Of a stretch of DNA of 64,000 nt, positions 45,901 to 57,444 are shown piece after piece; the first letter of the stretch is position 1; every line of letters begins with the position of its first letter. The stretch comes from Bretschneidera sinensis. Taxonomy: Eukaryota; Streptophyta; Magnoliopsida; Brassicales; Akaniaceae. The position numbers and the translations under genes were made by a program. A model generated the notes under the pieces. That model worked only from the letters and a program-made list of their open reading frames with translations, was not told the DNA's origin and made no database searches. Location of the stretch: assembly GCA_023935145.1 (NCBI GenBank), contig CM043702.1, positions 55,444,501 through 55,508,500 of the forward strand, in the 5' to 3' direction.

Positions 45901-47070
45901 GTTCAATTCATTTTATGATTCTATGATAGTATTTCATAGAGGTTGCTGATGACTGAAACCTTTACTACATCGTGATAGGTTAGACATTGTTGGGTGCTGA
46001 CGTTAGTTGAGGTCTTTTAGTTATATCACTGCTTCAACCTATATATTATATGTGCCCCTTTTGGTAGAGTTGCCTATAAAATTTGCTAGTTGCATAATTT
46101 AGTTTTTATCTTCCTGTTGAGGCACAATGTTTATCTCATAAGTGGCTACGCCATGTAGAACAACTTAACATTGTTATCATACAAAGTTTTGGGAAGGCTG
46201 ACTAAATGATTTCCTTCCACATCTCAACACTCTGAACCTTTTTTGCAGCTATAAATAAACATGTCTTGCTTGAATCCAGTGCAATTCTTTTCAATGTAAT
46301 CAGAGTGAGTAAAATACTGCTGGAAGGCCCTGGGATGTCCTTACTGAAATTGTTAGGGTTTCTAGGTTCTTGATTAGCTAAGCAGCAAGTCAGTTTCACC
46401 AATTTGACTGTTGTATCTGGCTAGTTGATTAATGAATCATTTTTCTATTTTCAGGTTCAGGGAGCTATAATTTCCACGGCTGTGTTTTTCATACGATGAT
46501 AAATAAACTTAGTAAGGAACCGTGTCAGACTAGGGTCCTTTCCCTTCTTTGAATGATGAGATAAATAAGGGGAATTTTCTTTCGTATAAGAAGTTCTCCA
46601 GAAGCAATCTTGTAATTTGCTTATCTTGAATAGTAACAGTGCTCTCCTCATCATCTATATGATACATCATTGATAAACCCATTCTTTTTTATTCAAATCT
46701 TGTGTATTTCCTTTTGAGAACATTTGGTTGTTTCTCATTAGTATAGCCATTCTTTTATGTCTGTCTCTTGCAGTTTCCCGTGGGTCGGGTCCACCGTCTA
46801 CTGAAGTTGAGGGTTTCTGCAAATGGAAGGGTTGGAGCAACAGCTGCTGTTTACACGGCAGCTATATTAGAGTATCCGACAGCAGAAGTGCTTGAGTTGG
46901 CAGGGAATGCAAGCAAGGATTTGAAGGTTAAGCGCATTACGCCAAGGCACTTGCAGCTTGCTATCAGGGGTGATGAAGAACTCGATACCCTTATTAAAGG
47001 AACCATAGCTGGCGGTGGAGTTATCCCGCACATTCACAAGTCACTCATCAACAAATCCTCCAAGGAGTAA
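42912..47070 (+). CDS. HTA (H2A.Z type): Histone H2A.Z variant (two exons, 3.7-kb intron)
   Basis: Exon 1, 42,912-43,025, encodes [15 protein letters not shown] followed by a Lys-rich tail and ends with SSRAGLQ. The phase-0 intron has GT-AG ends (GTCTCG, TTGCAG). Exon 2, 46,774-47,070, starts [11 protein letters not shown] and ends [10 protein letters not shown]. The protein is 136 residues, as in plant H2A.Z. Diagnostic H2A.Z features are present: [26 protein letters not shown] (docking domain and acidic patch), the absence of an SQEF tail, and [15 protein letters not shown]. It replaces H2A at promoters and affects temperature and stress responses. Odd points: Pro for the usual Leu in EYPTAEV inside the alpha-2 helix, and [11 protein letters not shown] where relatives have TR(S/T)TA(N/H). 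The frame is otherwise perfect. Confidence 0.93.
44112..44665. repeat. 270-bp tandem duplication in H2A.Z intron
   Basis: 44,112-44,381 and 44,382-44,665 are diverged direct copies, offset by about 270 bases. They share TATGGTAAGACTGGT, CTTAAGTAACCATTTCC and GTTGCAGAAGTAGGAAACAA. The second copy has a further 12-base duplication of AAATGCGAACTTAG. Confidence 0.9.
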
Positions 47071-48304
47071 CTTGGGATATGATCTTGTATTTTGTTATGT
47101 TTGTACTCCTAAACTTGGGAAGAATGTATGAGAAGCAATGCCAAATTCTTGTGAGATGGCTGTCATTCTGGGAATAATCCTTTTTTTTTTCTGAGCAGTG
47201 AAGCATATGAGAATTCGGATCATGGATATAAATTTTCTTTAATCGAGTTCGGTTCTTCTGTACGGGAACAGAGTTTACCACTCTTGTAGAAAATCCTATG
47301 ATGTCAGCTGTGAAATATGATTCTTTAAAGACTGGCACGTGCAGCATACGACGCTACAGATTCGCCTCTAGGCACTGTAATAGGTCCCCTTGACTGACGT
47401 TGGTTTATTTCAGATTTCTGGCTGACGTTATCGAAAACAGCTAGGGTATCAACAACCTTTAGCTCATTTGTACTTGCCTCCATCAAAAGTATCTGAGTAC
47501 CTTAGGTTTTGAGCTTGAATTTTGAAGTCAGGAACTCTAATGGATATTGTCCCTATAGCTACATTGTGGTTAGAATCATTGTTGTAGTCACAGTTAGGGT
47601 TTTGGCTATATTGCTACAATAACTCTCTTTGGATTTGAGAGGAATGGGGCTTGGACTAGGGAAATAAAGGCAAATAGGGAGAAAAGAAACAAACCAGTAC
47701 ATGTACCTTTGTTATTTGAGATCTTTTATAGGGGAAATGATAGGATTTAACAGAGTATTTTGTATCGCTTCAAAGATTTTAATTCATCTTCGAGTGGAAG
47801 TTTGAAAGGAAAAAAATAGAAAAAAAAAGGTGTATATTCAAAGGATGTATACACTAACAGCAATTAATTAGTACAAACAATAAAAATCCAAAACAAATGG
47901 GTCTTAACAACCAAGTTAAATCAATCAAGAATAGAACTTTCAGGTTATTTTGAGTGACATAGGTCAACCCAATTCAAACTGAAAATCTTCGGTAAACAAC
48001 CCAACATTATTAACGTTATACATTATATTTGGTGCCTAATTCAACTTCATGATATTGGACGGTTTTTTTTCAGTTGTTCTTATAATTTTTTATTACTCAT
48101 GACGTGGGATAAATAGATATCCAACTTGAATATCTTTATTGAGCAAGATTTTTTTTTTTTCAAATGAGATTTATTGGGCTATACAATGAAAAGTAACAAC
48201 TTTTTATCTCTTATCTCTCGTGTTTTTGGTGTGAGTAAAATTTTATCTCTAATTTTTTATGCGATAAAAAATGACTCTACCAATTAAATTAGTTGACACT
48301 CACC
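47071..48304. other. 3' UTR of H2A.Z and intergenic DNA
   Basis: The first 250 bases are likely 3' UTR, with T-rich tracts and AATAATCC near 47,174. The remainder holds no recognised gene or transposon. Confidence 0.5.
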
Positions 48305-50635
48305 TAGAGGTGGCAATCAGGTTGAGTTAGATCATTCAAGTTTGGTTCATTTCGATCACAGATTAGTTCGAGTTGTGGTCGGGTCGAATTCTGATAATAT
48401 CAGTCTCGGATCGTGTCGAGTCTCAGGTAATCTCAGGTTAGGTCGTATCAGTCTCGAGTCCTAACAGGTCTCGAGATATTCGGGTCAGGTCTAGTCGAGT
48501 CATTCCGAGTCGGTTTGTTTCGGATTTGGGTCATTTCTGGATTTCGAGCAAGCTCGATATGACCAATCAGATTTGTTCTATTTTTCTATTTTCTTTCTCT
48601 CCAATTTTCGAGAAAATCATTTGAACTCCACTTTAAATTTAGATTACCATGCCATTTTTTATGTTATAATATAATTCAATTAAAAAAATATATTAGTAAT
48701 AACTTAATATATTTTTTCTCATTTTAATAAATTTTAACTAATTATGGTTGATCAAATGCAAATCATAATTATATATAAAAAAATATAAATATAAAGAATT
48801 TAATAAGTTAATAACTAATAAAAGATAAAGTTAATTTTTTCTTCAATATATATGATGATGATGAATGTTGACGTGCATGATCTATATGAATAGAATATTA
48901 AATCTAATAATAGTTTTTTTGTAAAATAAAAAGTATTGAAAGAGTTTGTGAGATAGATTAATATTATTAATTTATTACACAATATATTAGAGGTAGCAAA
49001 ATCTAATCCGACCCAGAAACCCGATCCGATCCAAACCTGGCTCGAGCACAAAAAATTATTAAAATAATATGATCCGAAGCCGACTCGACCCAAACTTGAG
49101 TCATCCGAAACCAGAATCTAAAATGATCGAACCTAACCCGACTCGAGCCTGAAATTACCTAAAACCCGAAACAACCTAGATCCGAAACAACCCGAACCCG
49201 AAACAACTCGAATATGAAATGACTCGAACCCGAAATGACCCAAACCCGATATGCGTAAAATAATGATTTATTATTATTATTTTGGATTCATAGTTTTGAG
49301 AGTCCTCTCCACCTCTTATGTAAATTTATTTTAAATTATTTTTAAAACATTGTTTTTCTTTAAAATAACACTAATTAAGTATAAATGAATCATCAATCAT
49401 TATTAAAATTTCAATTTAGTATGAGAGAATATAAATAGATCGTTTATTATGTTATATTTTATCTTTTAATACCAATATCCTTAATTATTTTTTCTATTAA
49501 ATAATAATAACAACTTATTAATGTTACATTTAATTAACCCTAAGGGTGATTAATTCATATGTAGAACAAGTGTGGAAATGTGTAATTGCTTATCATTTTT
49601 TTAAAACTAATTTTTCTTAGCTATACTTAATATACTTATATGCTTAACATGTTTTTAAGGGTTCCACATAATTACATGATATACATGAACACATAATTAC
49701 ATGCATGTGTTAGGTTATCAATTGATATCTAGTATAAATTAATAATATTAATATATCTTACATACTCTACAATTTATCGTATAATTTTTATTTTACAAAA
49801 AAATGACAATTAAATTTAATATTATATTCATTTAGATCATGCATATCAACCATCGTCATCATTATATATGCTGAGGAAAAAAGTTAATTTTATATTTTAT
49901 TAGTTAATAACTTATCAAATATTTTATATTTATATTATTTTCATATATAATTTTGATTTGCATTTAATCAAACCATAATTAGTTAAATATATTAAAATGA
50001 GAAAAAGTGTATTAAGTTACTACTAACATATTTTTTTTTAATTTAATTACATTGAAACATAAAAAATAGCATGGTAATGTAAATTTAAAGTAGAGTTCAA
50101 GAGATTTCTTTTAAAATTGGAGAAAAATAAAATAGAAAAAATAAAGCAAATCTTATAGGTCATATCGAGCTTGCTCAAAAACGAGACGCATATATGTAAT
50201 TATGTATTCATGTATATAATGTAATTATGTAGAACCCTTAAAACATGTTAAGCATATAAATATATTATATATAGCTAAGTAAAAACAGTTTTACAAAAAT
50301 GATAAACAATTACACATTTACACACTTATTCTACACATGAATTAATCACTTAGAGTTAATTATATGTAACACTAATTATTATTATTAAATAAATTAATAA
50401 ATTAATTAAAGGTATTGGCAGTAAAATTAAAATATAATACAATAAAATTTTTTATTTATATCGAGTCTAAAGTTGTTTAAAGTTTTAAGTTTCGATAATT
50501 TTCGATTCGAATCATCATTTTAGATTTGAATCATTGTAACTCAATTTTGAATTATATTATTTTAATATTTTTTATGCTCATTGTCAAGTTTGAGTTTAGT
50601 AGGATTAAGTCAAGTCAACACCCACCACCATGAAT
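48305..50635. repeat. Nested inverted-repeat structure
   Basis: Block A (48,545-48,985) is the reverse complement of A' (49,725-50,180). Block B (49,435-49,708) is the reverse complement of B' (50,186-50,465). A more decayed CCCGAA/GACTCG-rich block C (48,990-49,430) partly matches the reverse complement of 50,466-50,635. The order is A-C-B-A'-B'-C'. The outer ends GAGGTGGCAATC (48,308) and, reversed from the right, GTGGTGGGTGTTGAC resemble the ends of a non-autonomous foldback element, and 48,990 repeats such an end (GAGGTAGCAAAATC). It reads as one foldback element plus part of another copy. No coding capacity. Confidence 0.8.
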
Positions 50636-51275
50636 TTTTTAGTGCGTGGCTTAAATGATTTTCCGACACTAGTAGACTAAAAACTTTTCAGAGCGTTTGA
50701 TGAGCCATTTGAAATGAAATTTTGTAAATAAATAAAAAAACATATCCAACAAAAATAGTTCTATGGTTACTTATAAAAGTCCCATCAATTTCTTGCAAAT
50801 AAGATTTAATAAATAATACAAAACATTGTGGATAATTCACTACAACACCAGCTCATGCAGTCAGTAGTCTTGGAAGATATCAGAATAGCAATGATCTGCT
50901 TTTGTAGGGTCCAAACGGCGTCCTTGCAGTGAAATAAAGACCATTTTAAAAGGTAGATCATTTCAAAATAATCAAATTGCATTTCCAGTATGCCACCAAT
51001 CATCATGTGTAAACTCATATTCATGGAGCAAATATAAAGAATGACATGAAAGAAGAGAGCTATACCAAAAATCATATTCTGTAACTCATTTGAACTTTGG
51101 TATTATTTACAAGCTCCTCATTTGGTTGCAACCCTGTACTGTGTGCTGTCCAAAATAGCCGCGTACGCTCTCTTCTACAATTGGAAAAAAACAAAAAGAG
51201 AAAAAGAAACCGAAATTTATCCTGCAACATAAGAACGTTGAGTTAAGAATTAAATCAAAATTAGTACCTCAATGG
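50636..51275. other. Intergenic DNA, no gene recognised
   Basis: Contains an open minus-strand frame of 89 codons (50,806-51,075) without recognisable motifs. No splice-supported gene was seen. Confidence 0.45.
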
Positions 51276-51946
51276 ATTTTGTAATTTTATACTTTCAAAA
51301 ACAAGATTTTTTAATTAATTTTTCTTTTCGTATTTTCAAAAGTTTTATTAACAGTGTTACTCATATTATTTCTTAACTGAGTTTTTTTGTTTAAAATATA
51401 AGCTTCTCATACTCTATTAATGTCTTCATAGAAATCATAGGGAATTCCTCGGTTGAAAAATAGAGACTTATTTAGTTTCTTTCTTTTTGAATGAAAGATA
51501 AAATTTTATGCTTTTTGCACAATTTCACTGAAATTTTGGTCATAAAAAAGTTTCCCAAGGATTTTGCCTAAATTGGGACATCATCAGTGTCCATTATCCT
51601 ACGCTAGGATATGAAAATTATACTGGTGATTGAAAACCTATATACATTGGATAGAAGTAATAAGGTTCTTCTTATCAAAATTTCAGTGAATCTGTGCAAA
51701 AAGCACAAGAAAGCTCTTTCATTCAAAAAGAAAGAAACTAAACAAGTCTCTCTATTCTTCAACCTAGGAATTCCCTATGATCTCTATGAAGAGATTAATG
51801 GATCATTGGAAGCTCATATTTTAAACAAAAAAGTACAATTCAGGAAAAAAAAAATACAAGTAACCTTGTGAATAAATTTTTTGAAAAAACAAAAAGAGAA
51901 AATTAATTAAAAAAATCTTGTTTTTGAAAGTATAAAATTACAAAAT
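51276..51946. repeat. Long hairpin: 280-bp arms, 110-bp loop
   Basis: Left arm 51,276-51,553 and right arm 51,665-51,946 are reverse complements with scattered mismatches. The outermost 30 bases (TTTTGTAATTTTATACTTTC and on) match perfectly. A transcript would fold into a long double-stranded RNA. The loop holds GGGACATCATCAGTGTCC, itself a small palindrome. No transposase or target duplication was identified. Confidence 0.92.
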
Positions 51947-52508
51947 TTGGATGTTCAAGAAAATTTTGAGCATTTTAATCCAAACTACAGATTTCCATAG
52001 ATAAACAATCCAAAGATCTCATTTTTTTTTTTAAAATAAGGTGAATCTTTTTATTTGAAAAAACTAAAAAAGGTTTTATCATATGAAATATATTTTTCAA
52101 TAAAACAGAAAATTGAATATGATAATATTATTGGTCTTTAAGTGCGGCTAACACAAGTATGCTAAATATGTCTTTCTAAATAATTATGATGTGCCAAAAT
52201 TAGTTCATTTTATCAATAACAATCCCTGTGACATAATATATATTGAATGGGGAATTGTTGAACTTTTAATTTTTCAAAATTTAAAATGGGAAGAACTAAA
52301 CCAGTTGCCCATGCTTATTAAAACTATGATTTATCATATTACAAAAAATCAAGTTCTTTTCAAATACTATACATTTGAAATTTACAACATAATTGGTTTT
52401 TGAGAAAGAGAAAAATTCTTTCAACCTTATTAAATTTGGATATTGAGTGAATCTCATGCTTTAGATTTCAATGACAATGGATATTATAACAAAAATTTCG
52501 AAGAAGTA
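51947..52508. other. AT-rich spacer left of the Sirevirus-like elements
   Basis: No gene or repeat was recognised. Confidence 0.5.
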
Positions 52509-53707
52509 TGTAAACCGAGGTACAAACCCAAGAGGGGGATGAATTGAGTTTTAAAAACTTTTTGCACTTAACAAACAAGTTTTAACAATTTAATCAAGTA
52601 AAGCACACAATAAATAAATTAGTTGAAATTAAAGGAGTAAAGGAAGAGAATATGCAAACTCCGTTTATAGTGGTCCGGCAATATCGGAATCACTCCAACC
52701 TTATGTACACTCTCTTCAAGGAACCTTCTTGAAGCAATCCACTAAGAATAGCCAAGCAACTTCTCGGGTGTTGCCAAAACCTTACAATAATCTCTTCCTT
52801 AAGGAAATTACAAAGATGTGTTTAATACCTAAACACTCTAAGAGTTACACTAACTCTTTCTCTTTACAATGATAGGAATTAAATTTGGAAGAAGGACAAA
52901 AGAGATTTGAATTTAATGCTCTTACAAGGAAGAATATATCTCTCTTAGAAATACAAAGCTTTTAAGAATGGCTCATAAAGAATTTTGAAAGCTTTTATTG
53001 ATAGCAAATGAGAAGATGAAGATTTAATGCTCTTGTATATTTTCTATCTCTTATTTATGATGGGTTTTATAGATAAGAAACCTACTAGTCATTACTCTCA
53101 AAGAAAATTCCGTTTGGGAGTAGTTTGGTGCATTAAAAGCACTGAATTAACCTTCAAAACTGAAATATTATCGTTATTTTCGAATATCCAGTCAATTGGA
53201 TGGATTGTCCAATCGTCTGGATGACTATTTGAATTTCAATTTTAAGTCAGGTCTATCATTCAGTCGACTGGCTAAATAAAAGAAACTTTATGTTCTTCAT
53301 TCAATCGACTAAACCATATCATTTAATCGACTAGATTGTATTCAGTCGACTGAATGAAACCATTCAGTCAACTAGATGTCGTGGAATAGAGTTTTCTGTT
53401 TTCAAAATATTTTTCCAGTCAGAAAAAAATTATTAATAAAACATTTTGTTAAAACAAAAAATGAGCCATACTAAAAAGCTAAGTACTTGTAGGTAGAGAT
53501 TTACAGGTCTTATTTACCCTAGAACCTAAACTAGGTCTTTGGTCTTCTTTTGAGTGTGTCTCATGTACAATATCTTATTCTTTATGCTTGAATTACGTCT
53601 TGTTCTTGAGTTGGATGTTTAGACTTGATTAAAAGAAAACTTAGATAAAACTGTTAGCACTGGTAAAGTATTGTTTTGACATAATTAAAATTAAATAAGG
53701 GTCAACA
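52509..53707 (-). repeat. 3' LTR of Sirevirus-like element Y
   Basis: On the minus strand it runs from TGTTGACCC to CGGTTTACA (TG...CA). It aligns with the LTR of element X (56,258-57,444), sharing TTTTAAAAACTTTTTGC, AGTGGT(C/T)CGGCAATATCG and GTGTTGC. It has a TATA box at 53,063-53,072 (CTATAAAACC on the minus strand) and a decayed palindrome array. The polypurine tract GGGGAGA abuts at 53,708. Confidence 0.85.
53188..53375. repeat. CCAGTCGACTGG-type array, LTR of element Y
   Basis: Variants of CCAGTCGACTGG start at 53,188, 53,209, 53,260, 53,301, 53,323, 53,342 and 53,364; distances are 21, 51, 41, 22, 19 and 22. Copies are more diverged than in element X but spacing is retained. Confidence 0.8.
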
Positions 53708-54503
53708 ATCTCCCCATTTTTTATGATGACAAAACTAAGGAGAGAAAAACAGTTTTAATGACTAAGTGTTGGGTTTTTACAGAAAAATGGACAGAGTCTC
53801 CTCTGTTTTTAGGATAAAACCAACCTGTAAGAACTTAAAAAAAATGTCACAACCAAGCATATATTATCTTTTAAGTAATTTTAGCAAATTCTAAGAATGG
53901 AGCAATGCTCCCCCTAAATCTATGCATACATATAAAGTTATAGCATATATCATCTTTTAAGTAAGAATGGAGCAATGCTCCCCCTAAATCTATACATACA
54001 CATAGGGTTATAAACTGTCATCTTTGTCTTTTTTTCTCCCTTTTTTTTGTCAACAGAATAAAAGAGATGAGGAACCAAGCCAAGATGGATATGGAGTTCA
54101 GAATTGCTAAAAATAAGCGCCGTAAGCGCTAGTGATTGCTATAGACAGCAAGATAAGCATATTCATCCCTATAGATAGATAGAGGATACTAAAGCGAACC
54201 TATATACAAAAGATTATCTCAAAATAGATACTGAACGACCTCCCGGGCAGAATCAGAAAACTGATACATGAGCTAAAGAAAACAAGAGTCATTCAATGTG
54301 CAAAAGAGGAGCTAGTTAGCCAAACACATCCATAAATAGAGAAACAACTAAAGTTCCCACAAACCTACCAAAAATTTAAACAGAAATAACAGTTAACGTG
54401 TCAATCAGGCATGAATATAAGTATGAAAATAGTAAAATGCATGAGAGAAGAAATTGGACTTGCAAAGTTTCTCAAGTTCAGAAATAAATAACAAATGACT
54501 AGA
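53708..54503. other. Polypurine tract and spacer of element Y
   Basis: On the minus strand the purine-rich AAAAAATGGGGAGA precedes the LTR. The spacer contains two copies of TAAGAATGGAGCAATGCTCCCCC (53,893 and 53,962) with an internal GGAGCAATGCTCC palindrome. The same block occurs in element X at 57,651. Confidence 0.7.
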
Positions 54504-55826
54504 CTAATAGTGCCAATCAACTGGAGGAGGGAATCGGGATGCTCGATGGTAGTCTTGAACATCTTGAAACTGATCTCGTAGGTCATCCATAGTACTATGT
54601 GAGTCAGTTCTGAAGGACGATAGATCATCATATATAGCACGAAGACCAGTCCTCAAGTTAGGAAGATCAATATGTACTTTGGTCTTGAGCTCCTCAAGCT
54701 TGGCTTCAGTGGCCTGCTGCATATTGGTCATAGAGACCTGGAGGTCTGTCAAAGCTTCAAGGATAGTGTCTTGAGAGCTTCTTGAGTGCCCTGTGCTTGC
54801 TGGTCTCGGTGGAGTCCTCTTAGGAGCCTCGGGTACGGGTGCTTCTTCCTCAGGTGGTTCATTGCCAGTCCAATTGTTCTTGCCAGGCTTAGAGATGACC
54901 TTGTGATCTTTAACAGTGCACCCCATCTTCTTGAGAAAGGAAATGTCGATGACGTCCTTGGAGTCAAGTTCTTGTGCCTCAGACTCAAGAAGAGGTACTT
55001 TGAAGTGCTTTAGGATCAAGGTTATGATCATGCCATAAGAAATGACACCTACATCACTATTATTCCCTTCAACCATATTACTAAGGATGAGTAGGTAGAG
55101 AGTATAAGGGTTGCCTGTTTTAAGGCAGTAGATGAGGAGGAGGTCTAATATGGAAGGATAGTTTCGGCTTCATAATTTGGGGTTCAGAGTCCAGTTGGCA
55201 ACAAGGTTTAGGATCCTAGATTCTAGAGGAAAGTCAGGGTAGGTGTTATAGGTTTGAATTTGGTAAATATAATTCTTATCTCCTTTAACAACCTTACAGG
55301 CCTTTTAATAGTCAAAATCATCAGGCCACCCATCTCCTATCCATTTAATCCCTTCAGTGGGTAACTTTAGGATCTCATGAAGGACATTAGGAGTGACAGT
55401 GAGCCCGTGTCCCATTACAATGGTGGAAAACCTAGTTGATGAGGGTGAAAGCTGTAGTAAATTTGCATAAAACTGATGCATTAGCCTAAGATAGAATTTT
55501 TCCTTAAAAGTGACTAGATCAATCCAACTCATCCTATCAAATAGAGGTCTAAGATTGAAATTATTAATGCTAAGGGTTGAAAAATCTAAGACTCTACCAG
55601 GTCTAATGGACTTAGTCCATATGGCAGTGACATACCTCTCTTTAGCATAATCATCGTGGAAGTGAGAGGCGTTGAGGTGGTCCCTTGGAGGGTCTTCCCT
55701 TGGAGGTTCACTCCCTTCTCTTTCTTCAGATTTTCCTTTCTCTTTAGAGGCAACCTTGCACTTTCGAGAAGTTGAATTATCTGGACTAAAGTAGACTATC
55801 TTGTATCGTTTGGGTCAACTAGTCAT
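54504..55826 (-). pseudogene. Extra ORF of element Y (putative plant transposon protein type)
   Basis: Minus-strand frame of about 440 codons from an ATG at 55,826, interrupted by stops at codon 4, near 55,303 and once more, yet all in one frame. It contains YLRLMHQFYANLLQLSPSS, STIVMGHGLTVTPNVL, YGMIITLILKHFKVPL, KDVIDISFLKKMGCTVKD, an acidic Pro-rich linker, and a C-terminal coiled-coil-like region (LTDLQVSMTNMQQATEAKLEEL). It is paralogous to the ORF of element X. The family is annotated in plant genomes as a putative plant transposon protein of unknown function, placed between pol and the 3' LTR. Confidence 0.7.
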
Positions 55827-56066
55827 GGAGGAGAAAGAAATGGTAAAAACCAAGATATGCGAATTTTGAGAATTGAGAGGGTTTTAAGATTCGAATCAAG
55901 GGTAAAAAGGTGGATATTTGAGTCTTAGAACGTTGGTATAAAGAGATAATGAAATGGGAAAACTGATTTGATCAAAATCTGGTGAGGGTTTTAGAAAAAA
56001 GCTTAGAAAGGGTTTTAATGAAGTTTTAAAACTAATGAGGAGTTTAAAAACTGAAAAATCGCGTTT

Positions 56067-56217
56067 TTAGTCGACTGGACCGGTCCTTTTAGTCGACTAG
56101 AACAATGATAGAGAGTCATGTTTCAAAATGGCTTGTGATAGAGTCGATTGAAAAAGTTCATTCAGTCGACTGGATGACATTATTCAGTCGATTGGATGAA
56201 CATCTTCAGTCGACTTG
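56067..56217. repeat. CCAGTCGACTGG-type array upstream of Y extra ORF
   Basis: Motif copies start at 56,067, 56,089, 56,140, 56,162, 56,184 and 56,206; distances are 22, 51, 22, 22 and 22. It lies 240-390 bases upstream of the extra ORF start, on the pol side, and stops about 40 bases before the LTR of the nested element X. Confidence 0.85.
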
Positions 56218-56257
56218 AAAAGTGGAAGAATGTTCAGTTGTAGAAGCAAATGCATAT

Positions 56258-57444
56258 TGTAGACTGAGGTTTCAACTCAAGAGGGGGGTCAACTGGGTTT
56301 TAAAAACTTTTTGCGGATTAAATACAAGTTTATAAAACAGATAACACAACAAGCATATAAACAAGTAGTATATGCTGTAAATAAAGAGTTTAACGGATAG
56401 AGGATGCAAACACAGTTTATAGTGGTTCGGCAATATCGAAATCGTTTCGACCCTATGTCCACTCTATTCAAGGAACCTCTTGAAGTACTCCACTAAGAAA
56501 CTTAGTCGTGCAACTTCATGGGTGTTGCATAAACCTTACAATCCCCTTCTTCTCGGAAGTAATCCCCTTCCTCTCGGAAGTAATCCCCTTTACAATAAGT
56601 GCTGTAAAGTAAATGGTAGAGAGACAACTATGGAAGCTTATACAACTGAATAATATCTCACTTTCTAGGTAAAGCTTGAAGAATGGCTCAATATGAATGT
56701 TTCAAAGCTTTCTGAGTATCAATGAGTAAAAACTTGTTTTAATGTGTCAAGCTCTATTTGAAATGCTCAGTAGTGTGAGTTTAAATAGCCTTGATGAAAT
56801 ATTTCCGTTCTGAAGTAATTTGGTACGCTTTTGTACATCAAATGTACAGGTCTGGCGCTATAACAGTCATATTTTTCGAATTACTAGTCGACCAGATCTA
56901 CTTTAAAAATCTCATTTTTAAGGCTATTAAAGGTACCAGTCGACTGGGTAGTTCTTACCAGTCGACTGAAAGCTTTCTGCCCAGATTACCAGTCGCCTGG
57001 GTAGTTCTTACCAGCCGACTGGAAAGACTCTGACCAAAACACCAGTCGACTGGTATGAAACATCCAGTCGACTGGGAACACACTGACCTTTATACCAGAA
57101 GACTAGTATAAGTACCCAGTCGACTGGGTTGCTTTAACAACCCAGTTTTCATGTGTTGAATAGATTTTAACTTTAAAAGTATTTGCTTAAAAAGTTATGT
57201 TAAAATGGTTTTTCAAAACGAGCCATTGGACAAGCTAATTACCTGAACAAGTGAGACTTACAACTTGATTTAATACCATAGACCTATTCTAGTTCTTATA
57301 TCTTCACTTGATGTTTGATTCGGATTGAGTTCTTGCACCTTAATCCTTGGTTGAATGCTCTTATTGCTTAATATACTTAGATAGCATCGTTAGTATAATA
57401 AGAGTTGTGTTTTGTCATCATTAAAATACAGGTAAGGGTCAACA
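56258..57444 (-). repeat. 3' LTR of Sirevirus-like element X
   Basis: TGTTGACCC to CAGTCTACA on the minus strand, 1,187 bases. A TATA-like CTATTTAAAC lies at 56,779-56,788. A polypurine tract (AAAAAGGGGGAGA) abuts at 57,445-57,459. It also holds a 21-bp triplicate of AATCCCCTTC(C/T)TCTCGGAAG at 56,540-56,600. It cuts into element Y between the Y pol end and the Y extra ORF. Confidence 0.88.
56884..57127. repeat. CCAGTCGACTGG palindrome array, LTR of element X
   Basis: Copies start at 56,884 (variant), 56,936, 56,958, 56,989, 57,011, 57,042, 57,064, 57,095 and 57,116. Four are perfect CCAGTCGACTGG. Distances are 52, 22, 31, 22, 31, 22, 31 and 21. Part of the order is a 53-bp tandem unit holding two palindromes. 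Confidence 0.95.

Noticed and set aside
50806..51075. Minus-strand open frame of 89 codons
   Set aside because: Hydrophobic, no motif, no splice partners found; kept only as an unassigned stretch.
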